A stretch of 6,671 bases of DNA from contig JAJDAX010000123.1 in the NCBI GenBank assembly GCA_029261615.1, positions 1-6,671 of the forward strand, written 5' to 3'. Both the position numbers and the translations under genes were made by a program. This DNA is from Nitrospinaceae bacterium. Lineage in GTDB: Bacteria > Nitrospinota > Nitrospinia > Nitrospinales > Nitrospinaceae. Below, piece by piece: positions 1 through 6,289 of the stretch (the first letter of the stretch is position 1; the number at the start of each line of letters is the position of its first letter). Below the pieces are notes generated by a model, which was given only the letters and a program-made list of their open reading frames with translations, made no database searches and was not told the DNA's origin.

Positions 1-2
1 AT

Positions 3-86
3 CAAAAGCACGCATTAACATTCAGGATGAAAAAGGACCTGCTTGAAGATATAAAGTCGTCCAAGCCAAGAAAGCGGATTAGTTAA
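3..86 (+). CDS. possible 3' end of a gene entering from the left edge
   Basis: This frame is open from the window edge to a TAA at 84-86 and would give a very basic C-terminus ending in KSSKPRKRIS. The product is not recognised. A competing frame, open from base 2 to a TGA at 44-46, would end in NIQDEKGPA and is equally possible. An ATG at 27 lies in the longer frame but has no properly spaced Shine-Dalgarno sequence, so a separate 19-codon gene is unlikely. With under 30 codons visible, this is only a note that a plus-strand gene may finish here. Confidence 0.25.
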   Translation, partial: QKHALTFRMKKDLLEDIKSSKPRKRIS

Positions 87-115
87 TACTTCCAGTTGTA
101 CGTCGTCATAAGAAA

Positions 116-121
116 AGAGGG
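116..121 (+). promoter_or_regulatory. ribosome binding site for the ORF at 131
   Basis: AGAGGG lies 9 nt before the ATG at 131. It is the best Shine-Dalgarno match in the left 500 bases and is the main reason for taking the 40-codon ORF seriously. The longer ORF starting at 213 has only an A-rich stretch in front of it. Confidence 0.45.
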
Positions 122-130
122 CAATTTTGA

Positions 131-253
131 ATGCAGTTAGAATTCCTTACTTATCCTTTCTTTCCTCTTGATGTTCTGCAGCCAGCACATCACCTGAAAA
201 AAGTAATGAATAATGCCACTTATCCACCTAATGGATTACATCTGCGAAAATGA
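131..253 (+). CDS. small ORF of 40 codons, unknown
   Basis: The ORF runs from ATG at 131 to TGA at 251-253 and encodes a 40-residue peptide beginning MQLEFLTYPFFPLDVLQP and ending GLHLRK. I do not recognise a family. No signal peptide or membrane helix is evident; the N-terminal third is aromatic and hydrophobic. The support is a strong, well-spaced Shine-Dalgarno (AGAGGG, 9 nt). Its last 41 bases overlap the start of the ORF at 213-539 in another frame. It could therefore be a real small protein, or the true 5' end of a gene whose remainder is the 213-539 ORF, displaced by a frameshift in the overlap. Confidence 0.35.
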   Translation: MQLEFLTYPFFPLDVLQPAHHLKKVMNNATYPPNGLHLRK

Positions 254-539
254 TTTGGCGCATTTACCATTCCAATTATTTATTTTAAACAGTTTTAAAA
301 TTCCTTATAATAAAATGGCTTATCTTCTACGGCTCTTATTCTGGGACGGCTGTATATCAATGCAGTTAAGAAAAAACTTGCTCCATTTAACTTTACTTTC
401 AAAACCAAAGCGTAAAAATAATAAAATATTGTTACAGAAACGACTAAAGGCTAAAAAACAATTCGTGGATCCAGTGATCCAGATGTATATCAGTTTATTG
501 TCAACCCATACGGGTGAGGATCTATGGAAGATGATTTGA
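213..539 (+). CDS. hypothetical protein, 108 aa, uncertain
   Basis: This is an open frame of 108 codons in AT-rich DNA, and its product matches no family I can name. The first half is rich in Leu, Phe, Ile and Tyr (for example FQLFILNSFKIPYNKMAYLL). The middle is strongly basic (SKPKRKNNKILLQKRLKAKK), followed by a short C-terminal part ending in GEDLWKMI. There is no clear signal peptide. A TGA at 207-209 closes the frame just upstream, and no Shine-Dalgarno precedes the ATG. Independent initiation therefore looks poor unless it is coupled to the 131-253 ORF, which it overlaps by 41 nt. Its 3' end overlaps the DUF1566 gene by 16 nt, which would suit a translationally coupled pair. A chance open frame cannot be excluded. 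Confidence 0.4.
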   Translation: MPLIHLMDYICENDLAHLPFQLFILNSFKIPYNKMAYLLRLLFWDGCISMQLRKNLLHLTLLSKPKRKNNKILLQKRLKAKKQFVDPVIQMYISLLSTHTGEDLWKMI

Positions 540-1129
540 AACCTTGTGAAAATTCCAAACGGACTTTATTAGTCGCTACTATTTTTCTTGTCATGCTAGA
601 GGGCATAGCCTGGGGAGACGCTCTTATGGAGTTCACTCCTCCTCCCTCTTATCAAGCTCCCCCCTACACTGAGCCAAATATTGAAACACCTCATTCATCT
701 TTAAAGCTTATCGATAGAAATGATGGGACCATTCTTGATCGAAAATCAGGATTACTATGGACTCAAAAAGACAGCTACGCAGACCTTCAAAAGTGCCTCA
801 CTTGGCCGGAAGCGCTTCAGTATGTGAAGGATTTAACGACAGGAGGTTATTCGGACTGGAGAATGCCTTCAATGAGAGAGCTCCTCACTATTTATGACAG
901 TAGCCAGGAAAATGTAATGGCCTGGGATCACAATCCTGAATATCCGTTAGCCTTGGATACAAAGTTTTCTGACGGGGCGGCTTACTGGTATTGGAGTAAT
1001 GAATGTGGAAAGACAGAATTGACGAAACATTGTGCTCAAACGCTATATTTTGTTAGGGGACACAATAATCTTCGGCATTTTGATCAATGCAACAATGGCG
1101 GGGTTCGTGCTGTCAGAGAAATGAATTGA
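524..1129 (+). CDS. exported DUF1566 (Lcl C-terminal domain) protein
   Basis: The 201-residue product has a charged N-terminus with SKR at 11-13 and a hydrophobic segment at about 14-30 (TLLVATIFLVMLEGIAW), followed by GDA, a plausible signal-peptidase site. A proline-rich linker follows at about 39-56. The DUF1566/Lcl domain runs from about 61 to 199. Family hallmarks are visible: DGTILDRKSGLLWT near 67-80, a WPEAL segment at 94-98, GGYSDWRMPSMRELLTI at 107-123, a YWSN element at 156-159, and a C-terminal GGVRAVRE. Four cysteines (91, 161, 170, 189) lie in the domain and could pair once exported. The ATG at 524 has GAGGA ending 3 nt upstream, which is slightly close, and no better in-frame start follows. 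The domain is common in surface or periplasmic proteins of Gram-negative bacteria. Its biochemical role is not established and no substrate can be inferred from the neighbours. Confidence 0.85.
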   Translation: MEDDLKPCENSKRTLLVATIFLVMLEGIAWGDALMEFTPPPSYQAPPYTEPNIETPHSSLKLIDRNDGTILDRKSGLLWTQKDSYADLQKCLTWPEALQYVKDLTTGGYSDWRMPSMRELLTIYDSSQENVMAWDHNPEYPLALDTKFSDGAAYWYWSNECGKTELTKHCAQTLYFVRGHNNLRHFDQCNNGGVRAVREMN

Positions 1130-1187
1130 AATTGAGACGGTTATTTTTAAAGATTATTACTCCAACTATTTCCACCCGAATTAATAA

Positions 1188-2366
1188 TTAAACTAATTCC
1201 TCGTAAATCGACTTTACAGCGTTCACTAAATACTCGATGTCCTTTTCTTCATGAGCCGCCGAAACCTGAAAACGAATGCGAGCTTCCCCTTTAGGCACCA
1301 CCGGGAAACTAAATCCCACGGCATAGACTCCTCTTTCCAACAATCGGTCCGCTATATTATGAGCCAATTTGGCTTCTCCCAGCATGACAGGAATGATCGG
1401 ATGAACCCCTGACTTTATATTAAGCCCGATTTCTTTAAATCTCTTTCTAAAGAGAATCGTATTGGATTGAAGTTTTTGAATTAGTTCGGGAGAATCTTCA
1501 ATTAAATCAATCGCTCGAAGCGTGACCCCGGCCACAACCGGAGATAAGGAATTAGAAAATAAATAAGGACGTGATCGTTGGCGTAAAAGATTAACCATCT
1601 CTTTACGTCCGGCAGTAAAACCTCCAGATGACCCTCCCAGCGCTTTGCCAAAAGTAGATGTCACCAAATCAACCCGCCCCATTACATCCTGATGTTCAAT
1701 ACTTCCTCTGCCCGTTGGACCAAAAAATCCGGTAGCATGAGAGTCATCGACCATCACCATCGAGTTATACTGATTTGCCAGGTCACATATTTCCTTTAAC
1801 CGGGCAATGTCCCCATCCATGCTGAACACCCCGTCAGTGGCGATTATCCGGAGTCTGTATTTAGAGGCTCGCTTCAATTGGGTTTCAAGGTGGTTCATGT
1901 CGCTATGTTTGTAGCGAAATCGTGTTGCTCTGCACAGCCGGGTTCCATCAATAATGCTGGCATGATTCAATCGGTCACTGATAATGGCATCATTTTCGTT
2001 AAACAGAGTTTCAAATAATCCTGTATTGGCGTCAAAGCAGGAAGAATATAGAACCGCATCTTCCATACCCAGGAAGCGGGATACGCGGGTTTCCAGTTTT
2101 TTATGGACGTCACTTGTGCCACAAATAAATCTCACCGAAGCCATCCCGAAACCATATTGATCCAAAGCTTCTTTTCCGGCCTGAATCAAAGCGGGGTGAT
2201 TGGACAGTCCCAAATAATTGTTTGCGCAAAAATTGAGAACTTCCCCGTCAGATATATTTATATGGGCCTTCTGTGGCGATAGAAGAACACGCTCTTCCTT
2301 AAAGAGACCTGCTGATTGAATGTCCTCAAGTTCCTTTTTGAAAATATCACAGGGGTCGGGTTGCAT
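1188..2366 (-). CDS. kbl: glycine C-acetyltransferase (2-amino-3-ketobutyrate CoA ligase)
   Basis: This PLP enzyme of the alpha-oxoamine synthase family cleaves 2-amino-3-ketobutyrate with CoA to glycine and acetyl-CoA, the second step of threonine breakdown in the cytoplasm. The match to E. coli Kbl as I remember it is close along the whole length: NFCANNYLGL, GFGMASVRFICGT, LGMEDAVLYSSCFDAN, NHASIIDG, ATDGVFSMDGD, DDSHATGF and RQRSRPYLFSN. The PLP lysine lies in TFGKALGG (K241 in this numbering), and the C-terminal FPVVPKGEARIRFQVSAAH region is present. Length is 392 aa, close to the 398 aa of E. coli. The start is placed at 2366 because GGAGG sits 5 nt before it; an in-frame ATG at 2378 overlaps that Shine-Dalgarno and would add only MEEN. 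The upstream neighbour is the tdh-like gene, which fits a tdh-kbl pair. The gene converges with the DUF1566 gene. Confidence 0.96.
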   Translation of the reverse strand: MQPDPCDIFKKELEDIQSAGLFKEERVLLSPQKAHINISDGEVLNFCANNYLGLSNHPALIQAGKEALDQYGFGMASVRFICGTSDVHKKLETRVSRFLGMEDAVLYSSCFDANTGLFETLFNENDAIISDRLNHASIIDGTRLCRATRFRYKHSDMNHLETQLKRASKYRLRIIATDGVFSMDGDIARLKEICDLANQYNSMVMVDDSHATGFFGPTGRGSIEHQDVMGRVDLVTSTFGKALGGSSGGFTAGRKEMVNLLRQRSRPYLFSNSLSPVVAGVTLRAIDLIEDSPELIQKLQSNTILFRKRFKEIGLNIKSGVHPIIPVMLGEAKLAHNIADRLLERGVYAVGFSFPVVPKGEARIRFQVSAAHEEKDIEYLVNAVKSIYEELV

Positions 2367-2371
2367 ATTTT

Positions 2372-2376
2372 CCTCC
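2372..2376 (-). promoter_or_regulatory. ribosome binding site deciding the kbl start
   Basis: GGAGG on the minus strand ends 5 nt before the ATG at 2366. It lies inside the first two codons of the longer reading from 2378, so it favours the inner start. The outer ATG has only a poor upstream match (AAAGTTGA). Confidence 0.7.
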
Positions 2377-2397
2377 ATTCAACTTTAAGGGCGACTC

Positions 2398-2427
2398 TTT
2401 ATACTCGATAATTCTTATTCCAGTCAC
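2398..2427 (-). promoter_or_regulatory. possible sigma-70-type promoter for kbl
   Basis: On the minus strand, GTGACT (2422-2427, 4 of 6 to TTGACA) and TATAAA (2398-2403, 5 of 6 to TATAAT) are separated by 18 nt. Transcription would begin near 2391 and leave a leader of about 25 nt before kbl. The spacer is AT-rich, so chance matches are likely. The site overlaps the 12-codon leader ORF, and both cannot be used on the same transcript. Confidence 0.25.
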
Positions 2428-2437
2428 TCGCCTGCAT
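2399..2437 (-). CDS. possible 12-codon leader ORF upstream of kbl
   Basis: In the tdh-kbl spacer a minus-strand ATG at 2437 follows GGAGG (2442-2446) by 4 nt and encodes MQASDWNKNYRV before a TAA at 2399-2401. The Shine-Dalgarno is as good as that of kbl itself. The peptide has no threonine or glycine and no run of a single amino acid, so a classical attenuator sensing those amino acids is not indicated. It could couple translation or be a chance ORF. It would only be translated from a transcript that starts upstream of 2446, for example one running on from tdh. Confidence 0.25.
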   Translation of the reverse strand: MQASDWNKNYRV

Positions 2438-2518
2438 TCAACCTCCAACTCGCGCTTTATTCCGATAGGCTCTGTTTACGATTAAACAATTATTTGATAA
2501 AAAAATAAAATGCAAAAA

Positions 2519-3679
2519 TTAATATTTAAAAATTACTTTAGGATGTTCTTTGATTGAATTTTCAAAAGCATTGCGCTCAAAAGAATGAAAAGGAATTACA
2601 GTGCCTTCTCCCTTTTTTAAAATGACATTAAATATTTGTTCCTGAAGGTTATGGGCTTTTGATTTGAGAAGATTGCTGAGTGTGTACCAGGTTTGGAATA
2701 CTTTACGCCCAATAACGCTGTGCAAGGACTTTCCGTGCATAACAATTTCCTGGAAATTTGACAGGGTGTAATCACCAGCAGACAATCCGAATAAAATGAT
2801 GTCGCCACCGGCTCGTGTACTGGAAATAGCGGTGTTGAGAGCCTTGTTATTTCCAGCCATTTCCAAAGCAGCATCTACACCTTCATTATAACAATGCTTG
2901 CGAATAGCCTGTACGATCTCAAAATCAGGACTATATGAATTTGGGTTGTCAGTTGATCTACTGGCAAGAATTGGTAAGTCCACTCCCAGAGCTTCTGCCA
3001 TTTTCAAGTTCTCAGGATTAGGGTCAATTCCAATAATAACTGCGGCCCCCATCGCCCGAGCCACTAATATTGAAAATAAACCTATCGTCCCACAGCCAAA
3101 GATGGCCAGTGTCTTTCCACGCAAGTCCACGCGACTACAGGCATGAACGGCATTTCCAAGAGGTTCCTGAATGGCCGCGACCTCCGGTCGAATCAAATTC
3201 AGGTCCGTTTTCCACAGTTCTCTGGCGGGCAATTTCACAAGCTCGGCGAAACAACCATCCGTGGAAATACCAATAATTTTATGATCAGAACAAACATGAG
3301 CATCCCCAATTTTGCATTGGTGGCATTTGCCACAAAAAATATGGGATTCCGTCGAGACAATATCTCCAGACCGGTATCCATAGTGGCGGAAAGCATGGGA
3401 CCCCGCTCCTACAATTTCCCCTAAAAGTTCGTGGCCGCATATTCGGAGCGTTTGGTTGCTGGCTTCCAGAGAATCGAAAAGGGTGTCTTTAAAAGCCTTT
3501 CGAAACCACAAACTTTTGTCTGATCCGCAAAAACCTGTATAGAGAGGTTTGATGAGGACCCTGCCGGCATCTTCTGGAGTGATGGCCTCATCAAGGGTAG
3601 GGGATTCAACGCTCTCCAGAGTCATTCCTTTGGAGTTTTCCCACTCATCGCGCGTGATATTCAGGACTAATGCTTTCAT
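2519..3679 (-). CDS. tdh: L-threonine 3-dehydrogenase-like zinc alcohol dehydrogenase (MDR)
   Basis: This is a 386-residue medium-chain dehydrogenase, proposed to oxidise L-threonine to 2-amino-3-ketobutyrate with NAD+. Predicted catalytic zinc ligands are C51 (GFCGSD), H83-E84 (CGHE) and E172 (QEPLGNAVHA). The structural zinc lobe has C116, C119, C122 and C130. The Rossmann motif GCGTIG is at 195-200, with D219 ending the second strand, which favours NAD over NADP. Features shared with E. coli Tdh as recalled include a His three residues before the first lobe cysteine (H113), GNAVH, VDAALEMAG and GRKVFQTWY near 324-331. It is about 45 residues longer than E. coli Tdh, with extra sequence near the N-terminus, before GHE and around 235-260. 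The start at 3679 has CAGGT ending 7 nt upstream; an outer TTG at 3712 has no such support. Pairing with kbl supports the threonine role. Another polyol or sugar dehydrogenase activity remains possible. Confidence 0.78.
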   Translation of the reverse strand: MKALVLNITRDEWENSKGMTLESVESPTLDEAITPEDAGRVLIKPLYTGFCGSDKSLWFRKAFKDTLFDSLEASNQTLRICGHELLGEIVGAGSHAFRHYGYRSGDIVSTESHIFCGKCHQCKIGDAHVCSDHKIIGISTDGCFAELVKLPARELWKTDLNLIRPEVAAIQEPLGNAVHACSRVDLRGKTLAIFGCGTIGLFSILVARAMGAAVIIGIDPNPENLKMAEALGVDLPILASRSTDNPNSYSPDFEIVQAIRKHCYNEGVDAALEMAGNNKALNTAISSTRAGGDIILFGLSAGDYTLSNFQEIVMHGKSLHSVIGRKVFQTWYTLSNLLKSKAHNLQEQIFNVILKKGEGTVIPFHSFERNAFENSIKEHPKVIFKY

Positions 3680-3686
3680 ATGTATT

Positions 3687-3691
3687 ACCTG
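3687..3691 (-). promoter_or_regulatory. ribosome binding site for the tdh-like gene
   Basis: CAGGT on the minus strand ends 7 nt before the ATG at 3679. This supports the start giving MKALVLN, which resembles the MKAL N-terminus of E. coli Tdh, over an extended TTG start at 3712. Confidence 0.55.
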
Positions 3692-3884
3692 AGAACAGTG
3701 TGTGAAAATCAAATGTAAATAGCAGGGACCTCAAGAATATCCAGCACGGTTGTCTCTCAATTGGCGGACTTTAAAATTTGGACTGGACGAAGCCGAAAAC
3801 TAAATTCGAAGGTCCTCTAAATATGTTATCACTTATAGATAAGGATGTTTTTGAAATCTGGAAGGATTTTAGGGCATGAAAAAT

Positions 3885-4955
3885 TCAGCATATTCTTGGA
3901 AGTTGATCTCCACTTAGCATATCCAAGGCTCTTGACGATCCGACGGTTGTTTTTAATATGACTCCATTTTCATTAGTCTGTTCAACGGTCCCAATTATTG
4001 AGGCTTTCCCTTCCCCCTGGTATTGTTGCATGATCTCAAGAGTCCGTTGCGCATCATCCGGTGAAACAAAAGCAACAAAACATCCTTCATTGGCAATGTA
4101 GAACGGATCAAAGCCTAAAAGCTCACAAGCTCCTCTTACCGGTTCTTGTATTACTACTGCAGATTCTTCAATTTTGAAGGTCAGGTTTGAGGTGTTCGCA
4201 ATCTCAATCAATGCCGTGGCCAGCCCACCTCTCGTCAAATCCCGAAGACAATGAACCTGAATGCCAGAATCTAATAAGTTTTGAACGGTGGGAAAGACGG
4301 AAGCGCAATCACTAAGAATCGGAGTTTGAAACTCAAGGCCTTCTCGGGCGGACAAGACAGCAATTCCGTGCCGCGCCAAATCACTACTCAAAAGTATTGA
4401 ATCTCCCGGACGAATACGATCTGGATGCACACGCAGAACCGGATGTGCTTCGCCAACACCTGCGGTATTTATATAAATACCGTCTCCGTTTCCTTTGGCA
4501 ACGACTTTGGTGTCTCCTGTTACGATGCAAACTCCGTTCTTTTGAGCGGCAAGTTTCATTGAATGGACCACCGTCTGCAGAGTGGCAATTGGTAGACCTT
4601 CTTCCAAAATAAATCCTACCGTTAAATATCGTGGACGGGCGCCACACATAGCAAGGTCGTTTATGGTTCCATTAACTGCTAATGACCCAATATCTCCTCC
4701 GGGAAAGACCAGAGGGTTGACTACATAGGAGTCTGTCGTCATTACCAATTTGGTCGCGGGGAAATCGATGACCGCGCCGTCATGTTGTGTTTCCAGTTGG
4801 GTGTTCTTAAAGGCTGGTTGAAATACAGCATCAATCAACTGATGCGTTAGTTTTCCACCTCCTCCATGTGCCAACAAAACCTTTTCGTGAGAAAAGAATG
4901 GTGCAGGGCACGTTTCTCCTGGATACGGTTTTTCTTCTGGTGGTTCAGTAATCAT
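3885..4955 (-). CDS. hypE: HypE, carbamoyl dehydratase for [NiFe]-hydrogenase maturation
   Basis: HypE receives a carbamoyl group from HypF on its C-terminal cysteine and dehydrates it with ATP to a thiocyanate, which supplies CN- to the iron held by HypC-HypD. The 356-residue product ends in the hallmark PRIC, so the acceptor cysteine (C356) is present. PurM-like ATP-binding motifs are visible: LAHGGGGK at 28-35, TTDSYVVNPLVFPGGDIG at 73-90, GFILEEGLP at 114-122, VTGDTKVV at 145-152 and LRDLTRGGLATAL at 237-249. RGACELLGFDP and IANEG appear in the C-terminal half. The stretch before AHGGGG is about 22 residues longer than in E. coli HypE and contains a CPAP segment. The start at 4955 lies 5 nt after the hypD stop. 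A start at 4991 would overlap hypD by 31 nt and add a leader not expected in the family. With no strong Shine-Dalgarno, translation is probably coupled to hypD. Confidence 0.96.
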   Translation of the reverse strand: MITEPPEEKPYPGETCPAPFFSHEKVLLAHGGGGKLTHQLIDAVFQPAFKNTQLETQHDGAVIDFPATKLVMTTDSYVVNPLVFPGGDIGSLAVNGTINDLAMCGARPRYLTVGFILEEGLPIATLQTVVHSMKLAAQKNGVCIVTGDTKVVAKGNGDGIYINTAGVGEAHPVLRVHPDRIRPGDSILLSSDLARHGIAVLSAREGLEFQTPILSDCASVFPTVQNLLDSGIQVHCLRDLTRGGLATALIEIANTSNLTFKIEESAVVIQEPVRGACELLGFDPFYIANEGCFVAFVSPDDAQRTLEIMQQYQGEGKASIIGTVEQTNENGVILKTTVGSSRALDMLSGDQLPRIC

Positions 4956-4960
4956 ATTTG

Positions 4961-6043
4961 TTATCCACGATAACGGTAATAAGCGGCACAAGCACCTTCA
5001 GAAGACACCATGGTTGCGCCTAACGCAGTTTCTGGGGTGCATTGGGTACCAAAGGCATCACATTCAAATGGTTTTTTTATACCCTGTAAAACTAAGCCAC
5101 TGATACAGGGAGAGTCCTTTTCTGAGTAAGAAACTTTTGCAGGAAAACGATGGGTGGCATCGTACTCTAGAAAAGGTCTCTTGAGTCCCAGTCCACTGAC
5201 CGGTATCTCTCCAATTCCCCTCCAGTTTCGAGATACAATCTCGAATACATCGTCCAATATTTTCCGGGCGGCCAAATTGCCTTCCTTTTTTACAGAACGT
5301 GCGTACTGGTTCTCTACTTCAAACCGTCCCTCTTCCAACTGGCGTACGCACATATGAATTCCCATTAAAATATCCAAAGGCTCGAATCCGGTGACAACGA
5401 TGGGCACCTGGTAGTCATGGGCAATAGGCTCATATTCTTCGTAACCCATGATCGTGCAAACATGTCCAGCCGCCAGAAAGCCTTGCACTTTAGAGTGCGG
5501 TGACTCCAAAATGCTGATCATCGCTGGTGGGACAATCACCTGCGAAACCAGAAATGAGATGTTTTGAATATCTTTATGTTTAGCTTGAAAGATTGCCATA
5601 GCATTGGCCGGGGCCGTAGTTTCAAACCCGATAGCAAAAAACACAACTTCTTTATCTGGATGATTGACTGCTAATTGCAAAGCGTCCATTGGAGACAGCA
5701 CAATCCGAACATCTCCTCCATCGGCCCTGACCCGAGCTAAATCTGTTTCCGTTCCAGGGACTCGCAACATATCTCCAAAAGTGCAAAAAATGATGTCAGG
5801 GTTTGATGCCATTTCAATTGCGTGGTCCATAATATGTATTGGTGTTACGCACACGGGACAACCTGGCCCATGAAGTAAATTGACCTCCGGCGGCAACAGG
5901 CTTTGCAAATCGTACTTGGCAATAGAATGGGTTTGGCCACCGCAGACTTCCATAAGGGTCCACTGTTGAGTGACGATCTGGTCAATGCTCTTTGCCAGTT
6001 TTTGTACTGAGTCGCTTTCGCGATATTCATCAATAAATTTCAT
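4961..6043 (-). CDS. hypD: HypD, Fe-S scaffold for the Fe(CN)2CO cofactor
   Basis: HypD forms a complex with HypC on which the iron of the [NiFe]-hydrogenase site receives its CN and CO ligands. The 360-residue product is full length and starts MKFIDEYR, like E. coli HypD. Conserved motifs include [11 protein letters not shown] with C34, [11 protein letters not shown] with C62 and C65, [12 protein letters not shown] at 86-97, GFETTAP at 139-145 and [10 protein letters not shown] at 219-228. Four C-terminal cysteines (313, 328, 335 and 352, the last in [12 protein letters not shown]) are the likely [4Fe-4S] ligands. It starts 15 nt after the hypC stop; only a weak purine-rich stretch (AAAGAAAGA) serves as the ribosome site. 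Position between hypC and hypE is typical of hyp operons. No missing residue is apparent. Confidence 0.97.
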   Translation of the reverse strand: MKFIDEYRESDSVQKLAKSIDQIVTQQWTLMEVCGGQTHSIAKYDLQSLLPPEVNLLHGPGCPVCVTPIHIMDHAIEMASNPDIIFCTFGDMLRVPGTETDLARVRADGGDVRIVLSPMDALQLAVNHPDKEVVFFAIGFETTAPANAMAIFQAKHKDIQNISFLVSQVIVPPAMISILESPHSKVQGFLAAGHVCTIMGYEEYEPIAHDYQVPIVVTGFEPLDILMGIHMCVRQLEEGRFEVENQYARSVKKEGNLAARKILDDVFEIVSRNWRGIGEIPVSGLGLKRPFLEYDATHRFPAKVSYSEKDSPCISGLVLQGIKKPFECDAFGTQCTPETALGATMVSSEGACAAYYRYRG

Positions 6044-6058
6044 AATTGGAATCTTTCT

Positions 6059-6289
6059 TTATTCAAGACCTAGTTCATCCAGAGTGTCTAGAATTCGTGA
6101 TGCCTCTTGTTCATTGAGAATACTGATAGCAAAACCGACATGTACGATTACATAGTCTCCCTGGCGGGCGTCCGGAACGTACGCCAGATTAACCTCGCGG
6201 ACAGCGCCGCCAAAGCTGACCTGGCCCATGGGCATGATCGTATCTGGCTGTGAAATGTTAAGGATTTTCCCCGGAATAGCCAGGCACAT
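6059..6289 (-). CDS. hypC: HypC/HupF-family hydrogenase maturation chaperone
   Basis: This 76-residue small chaperone binds HypD and delivers the iron centre to the hydrogenase large-subunit precursor. The N-terminus MCLAIPGKI carries the essential Cys2, exposed after removal of the initiator methionine. The family's VHVGFAI segment is at 49-55, and the size is usual for HypC. The ATG at 6287-6289 overlaps the hypF stop in TGATG, and AAAGGA sits 8 nt upstream within hypF, so translation is coupled but has its own ribosome site. A paralogue such as HybG would look similar; the hypF-C-D-E context favours the general maturation protein. Confidence 0.95.
   Translation of the reverse strand: MCLAIPGKILNISQPDTIMPMGQVSFGGAVREVNLAYVPDARQGDYVIVHVGFAISILNEQEASRILDTLDELGLE

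Noticed and set aside
131..370. ATGCAGTTA occurring at 131 and again at about 360, as a duplicated gene start
   Set aside because: The identity does not extend beyond about nine bases, and the second copy lies in frame inside the 213-539 ORF with no ribosome site.
1176..1200. Inverted repeat GAATTA/TAATTC near the converging stops of the DUF1566 gene and kbl, as a terminator
   Set aside because: The arms are only 6 bp and almost entirely A/T with a 10-nt loop, and one arm lies in the last codons of kbl. Stem stability would be too low for an intrinsic terminator.
2490..2520. T-rich run on the minus strand just after the tdh stop, as a terminator
   Set aside because: There is a U-rich stretch but no GC-rich stem preceding it, so it is better read as AT-rich spacer.
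2617..3609. Several open frames of 60-95 codons antisense to or overlapping the tdh-like gene
   Set aside because: They lie wholly within a strongly supported coding region, lack family resemblance and ribosome sites, and are explained by the coding bias of the real gene.
3726..3815. GGACCT at 3726-3731 and AGGTCC at 3810-3815 as a regulatory inverted repeat
   Set aside because: Six-base arms separated by 78 nt are expected by chance and have no supporting structure.
4384..4647. Open frames of 71 and 87 codons inside hypE, and similar ones inside hypD
   Set aside because: hypE and hypD are intact with all hallmark motifs; the alternative frames give low-complexity Arg/Ser-rich products typical of shadow frames.
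5970..6155. Plus-strand open frame of 61 codons across the hypC-hypD junction
   Set aside because: It is antisense to two confident genes and has no recognisable product or ribosome binding site.
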